64,000 bases of DNA from Lycocorax pyrrhopterus obiensis (Eukaryota; Chordata; Aves; Passeriformes; Paradisaeidae). The first letter of the stretch is position 1, and each line of letters begins with the position of its first letter. The stretch spans positions 3,100,001 through 3,164,000 of the forward strand of contig JACSVZ010000037.1 of NCBI GenBank assembly GCA_014706295.1, given 5' to 3'. Below are positions 13,301 through 24,999 of this stretch, piece by piece. The position numbers and the translations under genes are program-made. The notes beneath the pieces were generated by a model. The model was given only the letters and a program-made list of their open reading frames with translations, did not search any database and had not been told where the DNA came from.

Positions 13301-14224
13301 GCTGCTGGTCTGGCCCCACAGCAAACAGAACCCAGTGCTGTAAGCAGCTGACAAAATCAATGCCTGGAACCCGGTGATCCCATTATTTGAACAGCATGGT
13401 AAACAGAGGAAGTGTTTAAAAGAAATAAAAAGCAGCTTTTTTTCTTCCCTTTACACATTTTCTGCAGTTTGAATTGTCTTCTGAGGTGAATTGCTCCACT
13501 TAAAAGAGATTTGCCTATGCAGAGGATGCTTCCTCAGATAACTGCAAATCACACACGTCTCCAAAATTCCCCACTTCCCCAATTGATAAACCCCCAAAGA
13601 GCATTTTGAAAATAAAATAATTCCCCATTTCTTACTCTTTTTGTTCGCTTTGACTCTTTCAGTGCCATTAAATGAAGTCTTATCAAGCCATTAAAAATGT
13701 GAATTGATCAGCTTCCACCACTGCAAAGCTTCAAGATTTAATTTTGCATATCCTCACACCAAGAACAGCAACACAGACACAATTTTGGTGTAATGGCTGA
13801 ATTAAGTCAGCTCACATTGACTTAAAAACTGCTGGTTTTTAGCAGTACTAATTTCTCCACTACTCCTGTGAGCATTTCCCTACAGAAATGAGGCTCAGCA
13901 GGGTTTTCCCCGTTTCCTGACACAAATTTCACAGCTCAGTGACTGCACAGAGCTCACCTACACCAAGTATTGCTCCCTGTTTTCCTACCTACAAAACAGA
14001 AATAAATACTTTTATATTCTTTAATGACAGACAATTAGGATCAAATACCTCTGCTCAAGGCTTAACAGCTGCTAAGTTTATTACCAAGCTTAGCATCCAT
14101 GCCTAAAACCTTAAATTCCCACAAATATAGCCACTCTTAGATGAAAACAGAGCAGAAAACCAGTAAAACACACAGGAAATCAGTATTTTTGACCCACCAC
14201 CACACGGACAGCCCCTTGCAGCAG

Positions 14225-14382
14225 AGAAGCTGTGGCTGCCCCTGGATCCCTGGAAGTGTCCAAGGCCAGGTTGGACAGGGCTTGGAGAAACCTGGGATAG
14301 TGGAAGGTGTCCCTGCCCATGGAATAGGATGGGATTTAATGTCCCTTCCAACCCAAAGCAGTCTGGAATTCCATGATATTCC
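14225..14382 (+). mobile_element. CR1-type LINE 3' fragment
   Basis: The run from ATCCCTGGAAGTGTCCAAGG through GGATAGTGGAAGGTGTCC to CCCTTCCAACCCAAA and the terminal CCATGATATTC matches the familiar avian CR1 3' end. It is 5'-truncated and has no ORF. It sits in the MIB2 5' intron, in opposite orientation to the gene. Confidence 0.85.
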
Positions 14383-16984
14383 CCTGCGAAGCCACAAGGC
14401 CTCGGTGACACTTTTCTTCCCTTCTTGTGCAGTCAGGAATTTTGTTTAGTCTAAAATTTTGCAAAATGGCATCACTGGCACAGGGGAGGGAGGGAGGGAG
14501 CGAGGAGCAGATGCTGGTTTTGTGGCTTAAATACCAACAGCAGATCAAGGAACCCATTTTACTGATAAATCAGTCTGAGCTGAAATTAAAAAATCAGATA
14601 TGGGGCAGCTGCTGCTGGAGAAACCAATCAATCAAAAACAAAAAAAAAGCCTGCGTGAGGTGAAATCATTCCCAGAGCCCAAACCTCACCTGCTCCCAGA
14701 GTATATTTAACTGTATTACATAAACAGAATAAAGCAGGTGATTAATAGGCCTTTGCTCAGGGATTAATATCTTGTCATTTCAGCGTCACCGTACGGGAGC
14801 AGGCACAGGCACATCCTGAAACACAGGGAGGAAATGCTAAAAATAACCAGCCAGGATCAGAGTCCCCACCGAGCATTTTATCTGTGCAATCAACACTTGG
14901 CCTTTACAAATGCCAGCCCATTGATCTGTTTTGCCCAAACTGAATTTTACATTCCATTTTACGCCGGTTGTGTTCTGGCACTGAGTTGTTCCCTTCCCTT
15001 TCAGCAATGTTTCAGTGGTTCTCACTCTGCTTTTCCATCTATTCCTTCGCCTTGTTAAAGGATGCAGGTCTAAAGGAAGCACCTACAGACAAATTTATTC
15101 ATATTCAGGAGCAGCGGTTTTGTGCAAAGTCTTGATTCCAGCATTCTGGTTTCCTAAAAAATGGCAAACAACCTCAGAATAAATCCTAAAAGTGGAAGAA
15201 ATTAGAGAGAAGTTACACGTCTTAAATTGTGGGTTTATTATGCATGAGTATGGCAGGACCCAAAAGCTGCAGTGGACACAAAAACTGAACTGAGTTGGCC
15301 TTGAACCTTCAATTTAACTCAAATTTCAATCCCCCTGTGATGACGACGGGCACAGAAAACTGAACCTGCTCCAAAAACATCACACTGATCTGCACAAAAT
15401 CCAAACTGGCTTTGTCACTGAGATCTGTGGACTGAAAAGGGCTTTTTGTCAGCAGTGAGTAACGAAATTAATTAAAAAGAAAGTGACAGTGATCACCCAG
15501 GAGCAAAGACACAGCACAGCGTTTTTCATGAATCAGCTCCGTGCTAACTGAAGGACTAAACCATGAAATGAACTGGATTGCACAATGGCCAATATTTGCT
15601 TTAAAACACAGAAATGCAAACACCACCTTCAGGAAACACCACCATAAACCCAAACCAAACAGTTGGCACAGGCTGCCACCACCAGAAGCTGTGGCACTCC
15701 ACAGGGTACTGGCTTTGGCTGGGATTGACTTCATTTCCTTCAGTGCAGCTTGTCTGGTGCTCTGGTTTGGGTCTGTGACCAAAGCAGTGTTGAAAACACA
15801 GCAGGGTTTGAGCTGGGGCTGAACAATCAAAGCCTCTTCTGGTTTTCCCACTGAGGCTGCACAGGAATTTGGGAGGGAGAAGCCAGGGCAGCTGACCCTG
15901 AGTGACCACAGGTGCTCAGCAATAAATTCGAGGCAAGAAATAGGAAAGGGGAATGTTTGGAGTCTTTGCCTTCCCAAGCAATCCTTGCACCTGAGGAAGT
16001 CCTGCTTCCTTAATTTTACCCTTCCAGTCCTGCTCCCTGTCCCGCTGGGGTGGAAGGGAGCTGCCTGCCAGGGTTAACCCACCCCACACAGAAAGGTGGA
16101 ATACCATTTGCCAGGTCAAGGACGCTCAAAATTCACCTTTCTACCTCAACATCAGTCAAACCCTACAAAAGCACAAGTTCCCTCCAACAGCTTCTACTCC
16201 ACAGGAAAACTTCAGCCTTCAAATTGCTGAGATCAGTGCTTGTCTGCCCAGTGGAGAAATAAAAGTGATTACAAGTGAAAGTTCACACTGAGCATCTCGT
16301 GGATGTCTCTTATTACATCCCATGAGATAATTGCTCATGAGCACGATGAAATTTCCTTCTGGCTTTTGATGAACTGTGTTCTTTCCAGGAGGGAGAAAAA
16401 ACAGCTCCAGCCATTTGCTTTAATTGGAGCCGACAGTTTGCAGATTTGAGCCTGGAGCCTTGAAAAAGCTCAGCAGCTGATGAGAATCCACTTTTTCCTC
16501 AATAGCAGATCTCAGAGTTAAATTTACATTGCTCTACAGTGAAAACAAATACTCCCTGCCCACACACACAACCACTAGGTAATGTTGTTTAAGGGAAAAA
16601 AAAAGCAATTATTTGCTAAGTTTGAATGAAGGTCTTTGCGTAGAAAAAAATGGAGGAATGGTATTTTAACTTTCCCGTGCCCTCCATGGAAGATCCCTGT
16701 GGAAAACAAACAAAACCTCAATATTATTGCATTGAGTGATTCCTCTTCCATCTCCTGCCAGGAATCACCATCACTTTTCTGGCCCCTGACATTAAGAGGT
16801 CAATTATCAACCACCTGTATCCCTTGTTTCTGTGCCCAGAACAGTGACAAAAGCCACTATATTAAAATAAAAGTTTAATAAAGTCAAATAAAATCCACCC
16901 AGGGCAGCTGGAAAATCTCCATTGCTTAAAGAACAAGCTTCACAGATCCACCAGGAAGGGTTTCAGTGTGCTTTATCATGCTTT

Positions 16985-17046
16985 GTGGAAAAGGATGGAC
17001 TAGGTGGCCTCAGCAAAATCCCTTCCAGAACTATTTTCAATCATCT
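16985..17046 (+). mobile_element. degraded CR1 3' end
   Basis: GGACTAGGTGGCCTCAG followed by AAATCCCTTCCAGAACTATT and a closing AATCAT resembles the last about 60 bp of CR1, considerably diverged. Confidence 0.5.
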
Positions 17047-20000
17047 AGAAACAGAGGATCAGACAGAAACATATTCCAACAGTGAGAAATCTGTCTTGGC
17101 AGCGGACTTCAACTGTGCTCTTCCTTGACACTGCTCTAATATATTTCTCAGAGGCAAGACCATCTGGCCCAGAGCTGATGGTGTGGAGCCCTGGTAAAGC
17201 TCAGGTCTGCATCTCTCTCACACCAGCTATCAACTCCTATTTACCATTAACATCTGAGTCAGAGCACTTAAAAGTTCATAAACCTCCAATCTAACGACAC
17301 GACTGCCTCGCCTGTCCAGACAGGCAGTAAGCGTCCCCCAGGAGTCATTCAAAATCAAAATCCTGACTTACTGCAGGAGTGAAAAATCAAGAGGAATTAA
17401 CTCTGATGTCCTGAGAGGTGGCTGAACAGCGGGGCTGAGGAAACACAGAGCTGTGACTCTGGGATAGGGCTGCTCACAGGTATTTAAGATGCTGGGACCC
17501 TCAGCAGTGGTGCTACAACGGGATTAACAAATCCTCTGAGTTAGGAACACAACCTCCTCCAATTTTTCCAAATGAAAAGCAGCTCCTTCAGCCTGGCACG
17601 GAGGGAGCTGGAGCATGAAACCTGCTGGATGGATCCCTGATGAGCCTTGATAGCTCATCCTCCCAACTTGAGATTCCCCTTCAGGCTTCCAGAACGGTCA
17701 GCACTGCACTCCTGCCTGCTTTCAGCCTGGAACTTGCCCTTTCTGTGCTCTGAAAGCAGATCAGAAGGTTTAAGTCTAATCTCTCCTGACATGCCTTTGG
17801 CGAGGCAGGCGTGTGGGAGCAGAACAAAGTGAGGAGGAGCTGCTGCCTTCCTTACTCAGCCAAGGTTTGAGGGTCAGCACGTCCATCAATTCACCTCCAG
17901 GCCCGTGCATTTTGCAAGCCCTGATGTTATCTTTGTGCTGTGGGTACTCTGGAGAACACAAGAGCGCTCTGCAGATGGGAAATGGAGCCGTAGGTACACG
18001 TGGGATTGGTGGCAGAGGCAGGAACAAAGTTCACACATCCCAACTGCAAGTTCTGTTTTCCTGGTCACAAGAGAAGAAGGAAGTTTCAACCCCTGATCCA
18101 GCATGCACCCCTAATTTCCTTGGGGTCCCATCAGGGAATGTGGATCAAGGTCTAAGGCCAAGCCATTGATGTCCTGCCAGCTCACACGTGACTTCACTGA
18201 TGACCCTTTCCAGTCTAAATGCTGGAAGACTTTTTCTGTATTCTTGGAAATTTCAAACACTAGTACAGACGTAAAAGAAATATTTAAATTCTGCAAGTCT
18301 CCCAAGAAACAAAAGACTCCACTTTCTCTTTGTTTAAGGAGAATTCAATGATCCCTCTCCCATCAGAGCTTCCAGGGAGAGTGGATGGAGAAGTGTGTTG
18401 GTCTCCTTCTGAGGACACTGTATTACAATCCCGGCTCCTCCAGAAATGCCCTTGATAAGCCACGAATTAGAATCCTTGAAAAACAACCAGAACTCAAACA
18501 GGACTCTCCATTCTATCCCTGGAAAACAGCAAGTGGAATGGAAGGGCAGGATCAGTGCTGCTGTGAGCGGCACGGTCACATTCAGCACAGCCCTGAATCC
18601 TGCCAGAGCCCAGGAGCACTTCTGTAGCAGAGATGACGAGCAAGGCAAACAGATTTGACGGGAACAGGCAGGGACAACACGACCTCAGAGAGCTGCACTA
18701 GGTTGGAGAAAGCCTTCAACTCCAGAGAAACCACCAGGACCAGCCTCTGTGAGCAACAAAATCAGACATACACAAACACAAGGCAGGAGATGAGCTCGTT
18801 TCTGAGGTAGCAGCCACAGCTCTGACATCCTGAGCTCCTGGAGCCACCCACTTCTTGATCAAGGCAGCTTAAAAAGCCATGGACATACCCCTTCCCAAGA
18901 AAAAGGGAAGGAGACAACTGCAACCACCACACTCACAGTACTCCCACAGTTTTTTGCAGTTTTCCAGACGTTTGACAAAGTTTTAGTGGAAAAGGGTTGT
19001 GCATGGCATCCCAGTTCTTCCAAACAATCCCAGCAGTGGCCATTGCAGACCAAAGCAAAAGATTCTTCGTACACGAATTTGGCACAGGATTTTCGCAGCC
19101 ACAGAGCTCCAAACATGCACTCAAAATAAATGTCAAAACACATGATGCCACACAGCAATACCAGAATAAGCAGAGAATTGAGCCGAGCCAAATATCACAC
19201 AAATACGAAGCTCCTTCTCATGGCAGTGACTCACAGAGCTGTGCTGTGCAAAGAGGAAGGGATGGGAAACACATTTACCTTTGGGAAGGCTAAAAAGGGA
19301 AAAACTCCTCAATAAAACAGAGCTAGCGGTGATGCTGTTAAATGACAACTGGGAAGCTGTTTGTTAATAATGCTGCAGACACCCTAAAAGAACTCCTGTC
19401 CTTCCACCACAGAACTAAATCAGCCTGAAAACAGGCATACGGTACTGAAGATACACCAGTGCTAGAGCTGAGACTACAGTGATACCTGACACCCAACCTA
19501 CTGCCCTGTAAGTTAAAAAAGAACTTTTTAAAGGAACCATCACGTGCCCAAAAGATGTCACCTGCTCCAGACACAAACCTAGACACCTACAACTCAGAGC
19601 AGAAAGCAAAGCTCAAAACAGAGCAAGAACTTCTCCAGCTCTGCCAAGGCTGTGGAAACTTCCCCTTCCTCATCTCCATTATCTACTTGTCACACAGCAT
19701 CGTTCCCATCATAAAAATGGGGGATGTGGGTTATTTACAGGAGCTGCATCCCTTGACGATTCACTCCTCCAGATCCTGAAACCATGAATGAAAAATTCAA
19801 CAGGTAATCAAGCATGGAGGAAGGTCCTAGAAGGATGAACAACTGCATCATTTTTCGTAGCAAGCAGTTTCAGGAAACCGTGGAGTTGCTAAACAGAGGA
19901 GAAATAAAAATGGTATCTCATTTGAGCCAAATACACTCCTCCTATGGCAACAGAGAAGTGCAGAGGATGTCGTGAGGCTCCTAGCCAAAAAGAGAGAAGG

Positions 20001-20461
20001 TTGAGCAGTAAAGCCAAGCTCAAGTGACCTCCATGAAGGTGAGCCAGGGCTCACTTGCTTCTCAGTGAGGCAGAAATCAGAATTTGTGACATTCAGAAAG
20101 TAATTCTGCAGCTGAGCACGGGCAGTGAAATGAGAGCAAACACCTCCAGTGCAGCTGCACCAACTTCTCTGGGTTTAGTCCGGGTTTAGTCCGGCCCTTT
20201 CTGCCTCCATTCAGGCAGACTGCAAACACAGAAACACAGGAGAGAAAAAGCCACACGAGCCTCAGCTCCGAGCTGCCTTCCCCACACGCTCCAGGGACAC
20301 GAAAACTCCCGGCAGGAACCACCGCCCTCACCTCGGCCAGCCAGGCCTTACCTGCAGTACCTGTTGGGGAACAGGACGGGTGTTCGCACCCTCCAGGGCA
20401 GCCAGGAGAACACGAATGGAGCGGGAGCAGCAGCAGCAGCGAGCGGGCGCGGCCTCAATCC

Positions 20462-20560
20462 CGGCTAAAGGGGTCAGAACCACCCCGGCTACAGGGATCA
20501 GAACCACTCCGGCTAAAGGGGCCGGAACCACCCCGGCTAAAGAGATCAGAACCACCCTGG
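20462..20560. repeat. 24-bp tandem repeat in the MIB2 CpG island
   Basis: Four successive units beginning CGGCTA start at 20462, 20486, 20510 and 20534, a period of exactly 24 bp. Each has the form CGGCTAAAGGGNTCAGAACC with a few substitutions. It lies between the two candidate MIB2 first-exon donors. Confidence 0.85.
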
Positions 20561-20931
20561 CCGCTTCCAGCTGCCCCATCCAGAAAGGAAAAACCGGGGA
20601 AATCCAGGCACGTACCTCAGCGCGACGGCAGAGCCGAGGATCCCCAGAGTCACAATCCCAGCGCTGCGCTCGCCGCCGTCCCTCCTCCATCCCCACAGCC
20701 GCGCCCGGGCGGGCGGAGAACGCGCGTGAGGGGCTCGTGTGGGCGCCGGGGCCGGGATCCGCCCTCACCCCGCTGCTCCCCGGTGTGGCTGCCCCAAACC
20801 CCCCCGCCCCCGAGCCGGGCCGTGTCCCTGGAGCCGGGCCGTGTCCCCGCGGCCGCCGCGTCCCCGCGGTGCTGCTGCCGCAGCCGCAGCTCGGCCCCGG
20901 GGCCGCCCCGCCTGCGCTCCCGCGGGCAGCC

Positions 20932-20973
20932 GGGAGCCGTAGTTCCGCTCCGGGCGCTCCGACTACAACTCCC
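20932..20973. promoter_or_regulatory. inverted pair of ZNF143/THAP11-like motifs
   Basis: ACTACAACTCCC lies on the plus strand at 20962-20973, and ACTACGGCTCCC on the minus strand at 20943-20932, facing opposite ways with 18 bp between them. The ACTACAATTCCC motif is known as the ZNF143/THAP11 element of many CpG-island promoters. The first copy differs at one base; the second is weaker. Confidence 0.5.
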
Positions 20974-21279
20974 GGGAGCCCGCGGGGAGCCCACGGGGAG
21001 CCGCCGACCCGCCCCGGCTCCGGGCTGAGGGGAAAGGGTCGGGAGCGTGTGGCCTTTGCCCGGGCGGAGCGGCGGTGCCGCCCGCGGGAGAGGATGGGGA
21101 GGGGTGCTCGTGGTTAAACGGTTGGGTGTGTGGGGTTTTTGGGATAACTCAGTCCGACAAGTCCGTGGTTTAGCGGGATCAAGTGTTAAAAGAGTGGGTT
21201 TAGGTTGGATATCGGGGGGAAGCTCTGCGCTGTGAAGGGGCTGAGGCGCTGGGACAGGTCGCTCAGGGAAGGTGTGGGT

Positions 21280-21414
21280 CACCCATCCCTGGAAGCGTTC
21301 AATGCCAGGGCTTGGAACAAGGTGGGGTAGTGGAAAGTGTCCCTGTCCACAAAGGGATGGAACGAGATGATCTTCAAGGTCCCCTTCCAGCCCAAACCGC
21401 TCTATGATTCTGTG
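21280..21414 (+). mobile_element. CR1-type LINE 3' fragment
   Basis: CATCCCTGGAAGCGTTCAA, GTAGTGGAAAGTGTCCCTG, CCCCTTCCAGCCCAAACC and the CR1 terminus TCTATGATTCTGTG are in order. It ends with the ATTCTRTG-like octamer typical of CR1. Confidence 0.85.
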
Positions 21415-21550
21415 AAGGGAGATTCGTGTCTTTGTTCAGCAGGTGGCCGGGAGGGCTTTGAAATCCTCCTCCCACTGCCTGCCCCAGCCCTGTGCCCGGA
21501 ATGAGATCATGGGTGGCTGCAGTGCCACCAGACATGAATCTGAACGCCTG

Positions 21551-21669
21551 AATCATGGAATGGGTTGGAGTGGACCTTCAAGATCAAAGATCACCCAGCT
21601 CCAACCCCCTGCTGTGGACAGGGACACCTTCCACCAGGCCAGGTTGCTGCATCCAGCCTGGCCTTGAAC
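21551..21669 (-). mobile_element. CR1-type LINE 3' fragment, inverted
   Basis: Starting AATCATGGAATGGGTTGGAG and running to GGACAGGGACACCTTCCACC, this is the reverse complement of a CR1 3' end. It lies 137 bp from an oppositely oriented copy. Confidence 0.8.
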
Positions 21670-22404
21670 CTTAAAGCATAGGACTACTATTTTTATAATT
21701 ACTCTCAGAGGCAATTTAGGAGTTTTTATTGTGTCTCTGGTAGTTATACTGGTGCCAGTGTCCATGTGGCTCTCTCCTGTCAGGTGTAGGACACACACAC
21801 TCCACTGACTTTGCCCCTGCTGAGCTCAGAGACTCCTTGGGAACTCTCTGGTTAAGTGAGGTAAGACCTTGCCAGCGTTAACACCCTGCACTCACAGCAG
21901 GAACGTGGCAGCAAGGCCACAAAAAACACCCCTCGTGCCACCCCAGCCCGCCAGCAGCACCACCAGAGCCCTGGAACTCAAAGAGAGGGAAGAAGGACAC
22001 CAGGCAGCAGCATTGCCTGGGGCTTGTGGAGACTGAAGAGAGCAAATTTCTGAGACAGTGTCACGGCACAGCAGCTGTTACCCTGAGTTTTATGGCTACA
22101 GGGTACAAAGGACCTGTCCAAAAACAAGCTTGTCACTGCCACTTGCTGAAGCCAAACAGGAGGACTCCGTGTCCCTTGTCCTCTGTGTTGCGTAAAAGTG
22201 ATGTTGGCCAGGCCAGCTAAACACACCAACTGGGGAAATGTGAGCATGAAATGAGGGAATTGATCTGTCTTGGTCCTGACACAACTGCATTTGATGTCAG
22301 AACGTGAAAAGTGAGTGCTGGGAAATATTTGGGGATGTGGTCAGTGGCTCTGAACATGCTCTGGTGTTCCCTCCCTCAGCCTGCTTTTTGCCAGGCGGAT
22401 TTAT

Positions 22405-22497
22405 AATTAGATGAATTAATTAATAATTATTATATTATTTATATTTTTATGAATATAAATATAATAGCTATATTTATATAAATATAAAGATAAATTA
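22405..22497. repeat. AT-rich low-complexity run
   Basis: Almost pure A/T sequence dominated by TAATTA and ATATAAATATA words. Confidence 0.85.
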
Positions 22498-22678
22498 GGG
22501 ACAGGTGAGTGCAGCCAACACCAATTGTTCTACAAGATCCATTCATAGAGTAGCTGGTTTTGGGCTCACTCAGTAAATAATATAGAGATAATTTAGGCCT
22601 TACTTTTGCCAATGCTTGTTGTAAACAGGAGCTTGCACATCCAGGCTCTGAGTTACGTCAGGTTGGGGGTTTTTTTCC

Positions 22679-22880
22679 GAGCTAATTTCTCTTTAAAAAA
22701 TTTAAAATTAAAATGAAATATTTTTAAATTAAAAAAAAATTTAAATTCAAGCTAATCTCTCTTTAAAAGATAAAAATTAAAAATGAAATCATTTAAAATT
22801 GAAAATAATTAAAATTCAAGCTAGTCTCTCTTTTAAAAAGAAAATTAAAATTTAAAAAAAATAAAATAAAATTGACTCTG
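22679..22880. repeat. AT-rich tandem repeat, about 70-bp period, three copies
   Basis: The word AGCTAATTTCTCTTTAAA at 22680 recurs as AGCTAATCTCTCTTTAAA at 22750 and AGCTAGTCTCTCTTTTAAA at 22820. Each is followed by about 50 bp of AAATTAAAA-rich sequence. Confidence 0.8.
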
Positions 22881-24520
22881 TCTGAAGTCACTTTCTCAGA
22901 CAGCAGCAGCCCAAAAAGTAATGGCTCGAAATGCAGCAATGAAAACTCAGCTTGGATGTTAAGGGAAATTTGGGCATTGCACTGTTTACTGCAACGGGCT
23001 GGAGTTGCACAGCACTGAATATTGGGGAGAAACCTCTGCTTTTCCGTGGCCCTGTCCCGGTTTTCCAAGGATATTAGCAGGAATCGCTCTTTGCCCACTG
23101 GATGCCGCTGTTCCACAGAAATATTCATTTCTTCAGCCCCTCATGTCGGCCGTGGGAGCCGCTCCAGGGTCGGCCAGGCTATGCGGATTTATCCCTGTGA
23201 ACCTGCCTTTTTTTCCCTAAGGAAATCTCCTCGATATTTTTGCACCTTCCAGACACAGCAGATGGAAAACTTGGGCCCCTTGATCCCTTTGGGATGAAGG
23301 GATCAAGGTGAACAGTGAAGGTGAACAGTTCATGGGATAAAAATGTACTGGTGATGGAGGGGAGAACATTGCCCAAAATGTGTTTACAGGACCTGTAGAG
23401 AAAAATCATTCCCCAGAGAGTGCAGGTCCTGCAGTGCTGTTTTGCATTCTTAATACAGGAAAAAAAAATTGGTTTGGAGAATTCTCTCCTTGAAAGCAGA
23501 GCCTGGAAGTGGCAGCAGGAGCCACTGATGTTACCTTGTGGCACTGCCTTCGGAGGCAGTGACCTGGATAAAGCAGCAAGGATGTGTGTGCTCCCACTTT
23601 TGAGAGAAAAACCAATGGTATTTATAGCCCAGCTCAGCCTCAGAACAAAGCAAAGTGACCTACATCCCTCCAGTGCCCAGCTTTGGGAATTAACTTTGAG
23701 GAAATTCAGTTCCACATTTAGGTCTCTCTCCTCTGAAGCAAATGAAACCACGGCTTAATAGAATCCAGGCCCAAGGGGGATTCCTCTTTATTCCCTCCCA
23801 GCAATTTTTAGCACTGGAAAACAACTGGAAAATGTGGCAAAAAGAATAATTAAGGGTGGCAGTACCAGGCAGGTGAGAGACCCTGTGTGGGATAATCACC
23901 TGTGCCAGCAGTTCTGCTCTTTGAGGGGTATTTGAAGTCCCCTCTTCCTCCTGTGGCTGCTCCAGACAATATCTAAGGCAGGATCCCTCCAATGCTCGGC
24001 ATCACTGAAAAATTAGGAAAACTGGATCAGTCTTCTGGCCTTTGCTGAGTGTCCCAGCAGTGCCAGGTGGAAAACTGGCTGAATTCTGGGATGGTTGTGC
24101 CTAAAGCCCAGGGTTGTGTGGAGGAGTCTAATGGAGAAACTCTTAATTATTTGCTAAATATCAAGTTTTGCCCCTGCACTCTGCCCACTTCCCCAGAAGC
24201 ACATTTAAAAAAAAAAAAAAACTAAAACAAAAAGCAAATTTCCATTAAATTATTTCATTTCAAAATCAGAAATGTCTTCTCAGCCTCCCCTCTCTAATCT
24301 GGTTTATTTGTTGTGCTGGAGGAACACAGCATATGGAATTCTGTGAGGGAAGCCTGTCCATGCTGCTATAATTAGCTGTTGGTGGTGACAGCAGGCATCT
24401 TGGCTTCTTTATTATTTTAAAATTCTCAGCACTGGGTGATGGGATGAGTTTCTACCACCCCAGAATGCTAATGTGTGGGAAAGCCTGGGAGCAGAGCAGC
24501 ATCCTGCTGCATTAACAGAG

Positions 24521-24999
24521 CCTTCAAAATCCCAAAGTGATCCCGAGTGGGACTGCAGTGAAATCAGTGGGGTTACACCGGCATTGAACTTCCAAAATCC
24601 CAAAGTGATCCCGAGTGGGAGTGCAGTGAAATCAGTGGGGTTACACCAGCATTGAACCTTCAAAATCCCAAAGTGATCCAGAGTGGGAGTGCAGTGAAAT
24701 CAGTGGGGTTACACCAGCATTGAACCTTCAAAATCCCAAAGTGATCCCGAGTGTGAGTGCAGTGAAATCAGTGGGGTTACACCAGTGCTGAACCTTCAAA
24801 ATCCCAAAGTGATCCTGAGTGAGTGCAGTGAAATCAGTGGGGTTACACCAGTGCTGAACCTTCAAAATCCCAAAGTGATCCCGAGTGTGAGTGCAGTGAA
24901 ATCAGTGGGGTTACACCAGTGCTGAACCTTCAAAATCCCAAAGTGATCCTGAGTGTGAGTGCAGTGAAATCAGTGGGGTTACACCAGTGCTGAACCTGG
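24521..24999. repeat. 68-bp minisatellite, seven copies
   Basis: AAAATCCCAAAGTGATC occurs at 24526, 24594, 24662, 24730, 24798, 24864 and 24932. The period is 68 bp except for one 66-bp unit that lost two bases. Units share GCAGTGAAATCAGTGGGGTT. Copies 4-7 share CAGTGCTGAACC, while earlier ones have CAGCATTGAACC. Confidence 0.97.

Larger units (their letters stand above)
10394..20351 (-). other. MIB2: probable MIB2 5' intron, about 10 kb
   Basis: The acceptor at 10394 shows that another, noncoding exon lies upstream; the nearest good donors are in the CpG island near 20.35 or 20.6 kb. The interval has a 17-bp direct duplication at about 11200-11235, a degraded CR1 near 16985-17046, a CR1 3' end at 14225-14382, and a GGGA run near 14488-14502. 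No coding exon was recognised. Additional small 5' UTR exons could be present and cannot be excluded. Confidence 0.6.
20300..21110 (-). promoter_or_regulatory. MIB2: CpG island, probable MIB2 promoter and noncoding first exon
   Basis: Base composition changes sharply to dense CpG here. Read on the minus strand there are two good candidate donors: CTGAG|GTACGTG (exon end 20616) and CTGCAG|GTAAGG (exon end 20352). Either could end a noncoding MIB2 first exon that splices to the acceptor at 10393. An opposed pair of ACTACAACTCCC-type motifs sits at 20932-20973. Transcription in both directions is possible. The exact start site cannot be read from sequence. Confidence 0.6.

Noticed and set aside
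15468..15977. 169-codon minus-strand frame in the MIB2 5' intron
   Set aside because: No domain, no codon bias and no partner exons; within the length expected by chance.
20380..21117. 245-codon plus-strand frame in the MIB2 island
   Set aside because: It begins in a 24-bp tandem repeat and continues in Pro/Arg filler; promoter sequence read as protein.
24521..24999. Regular repeats that could suggest a CRISPR-like array
   Set aside because: The entire 68-bp unit is repeated with no unique spacers, and the genome is vertebrate; it is a minisatellite.
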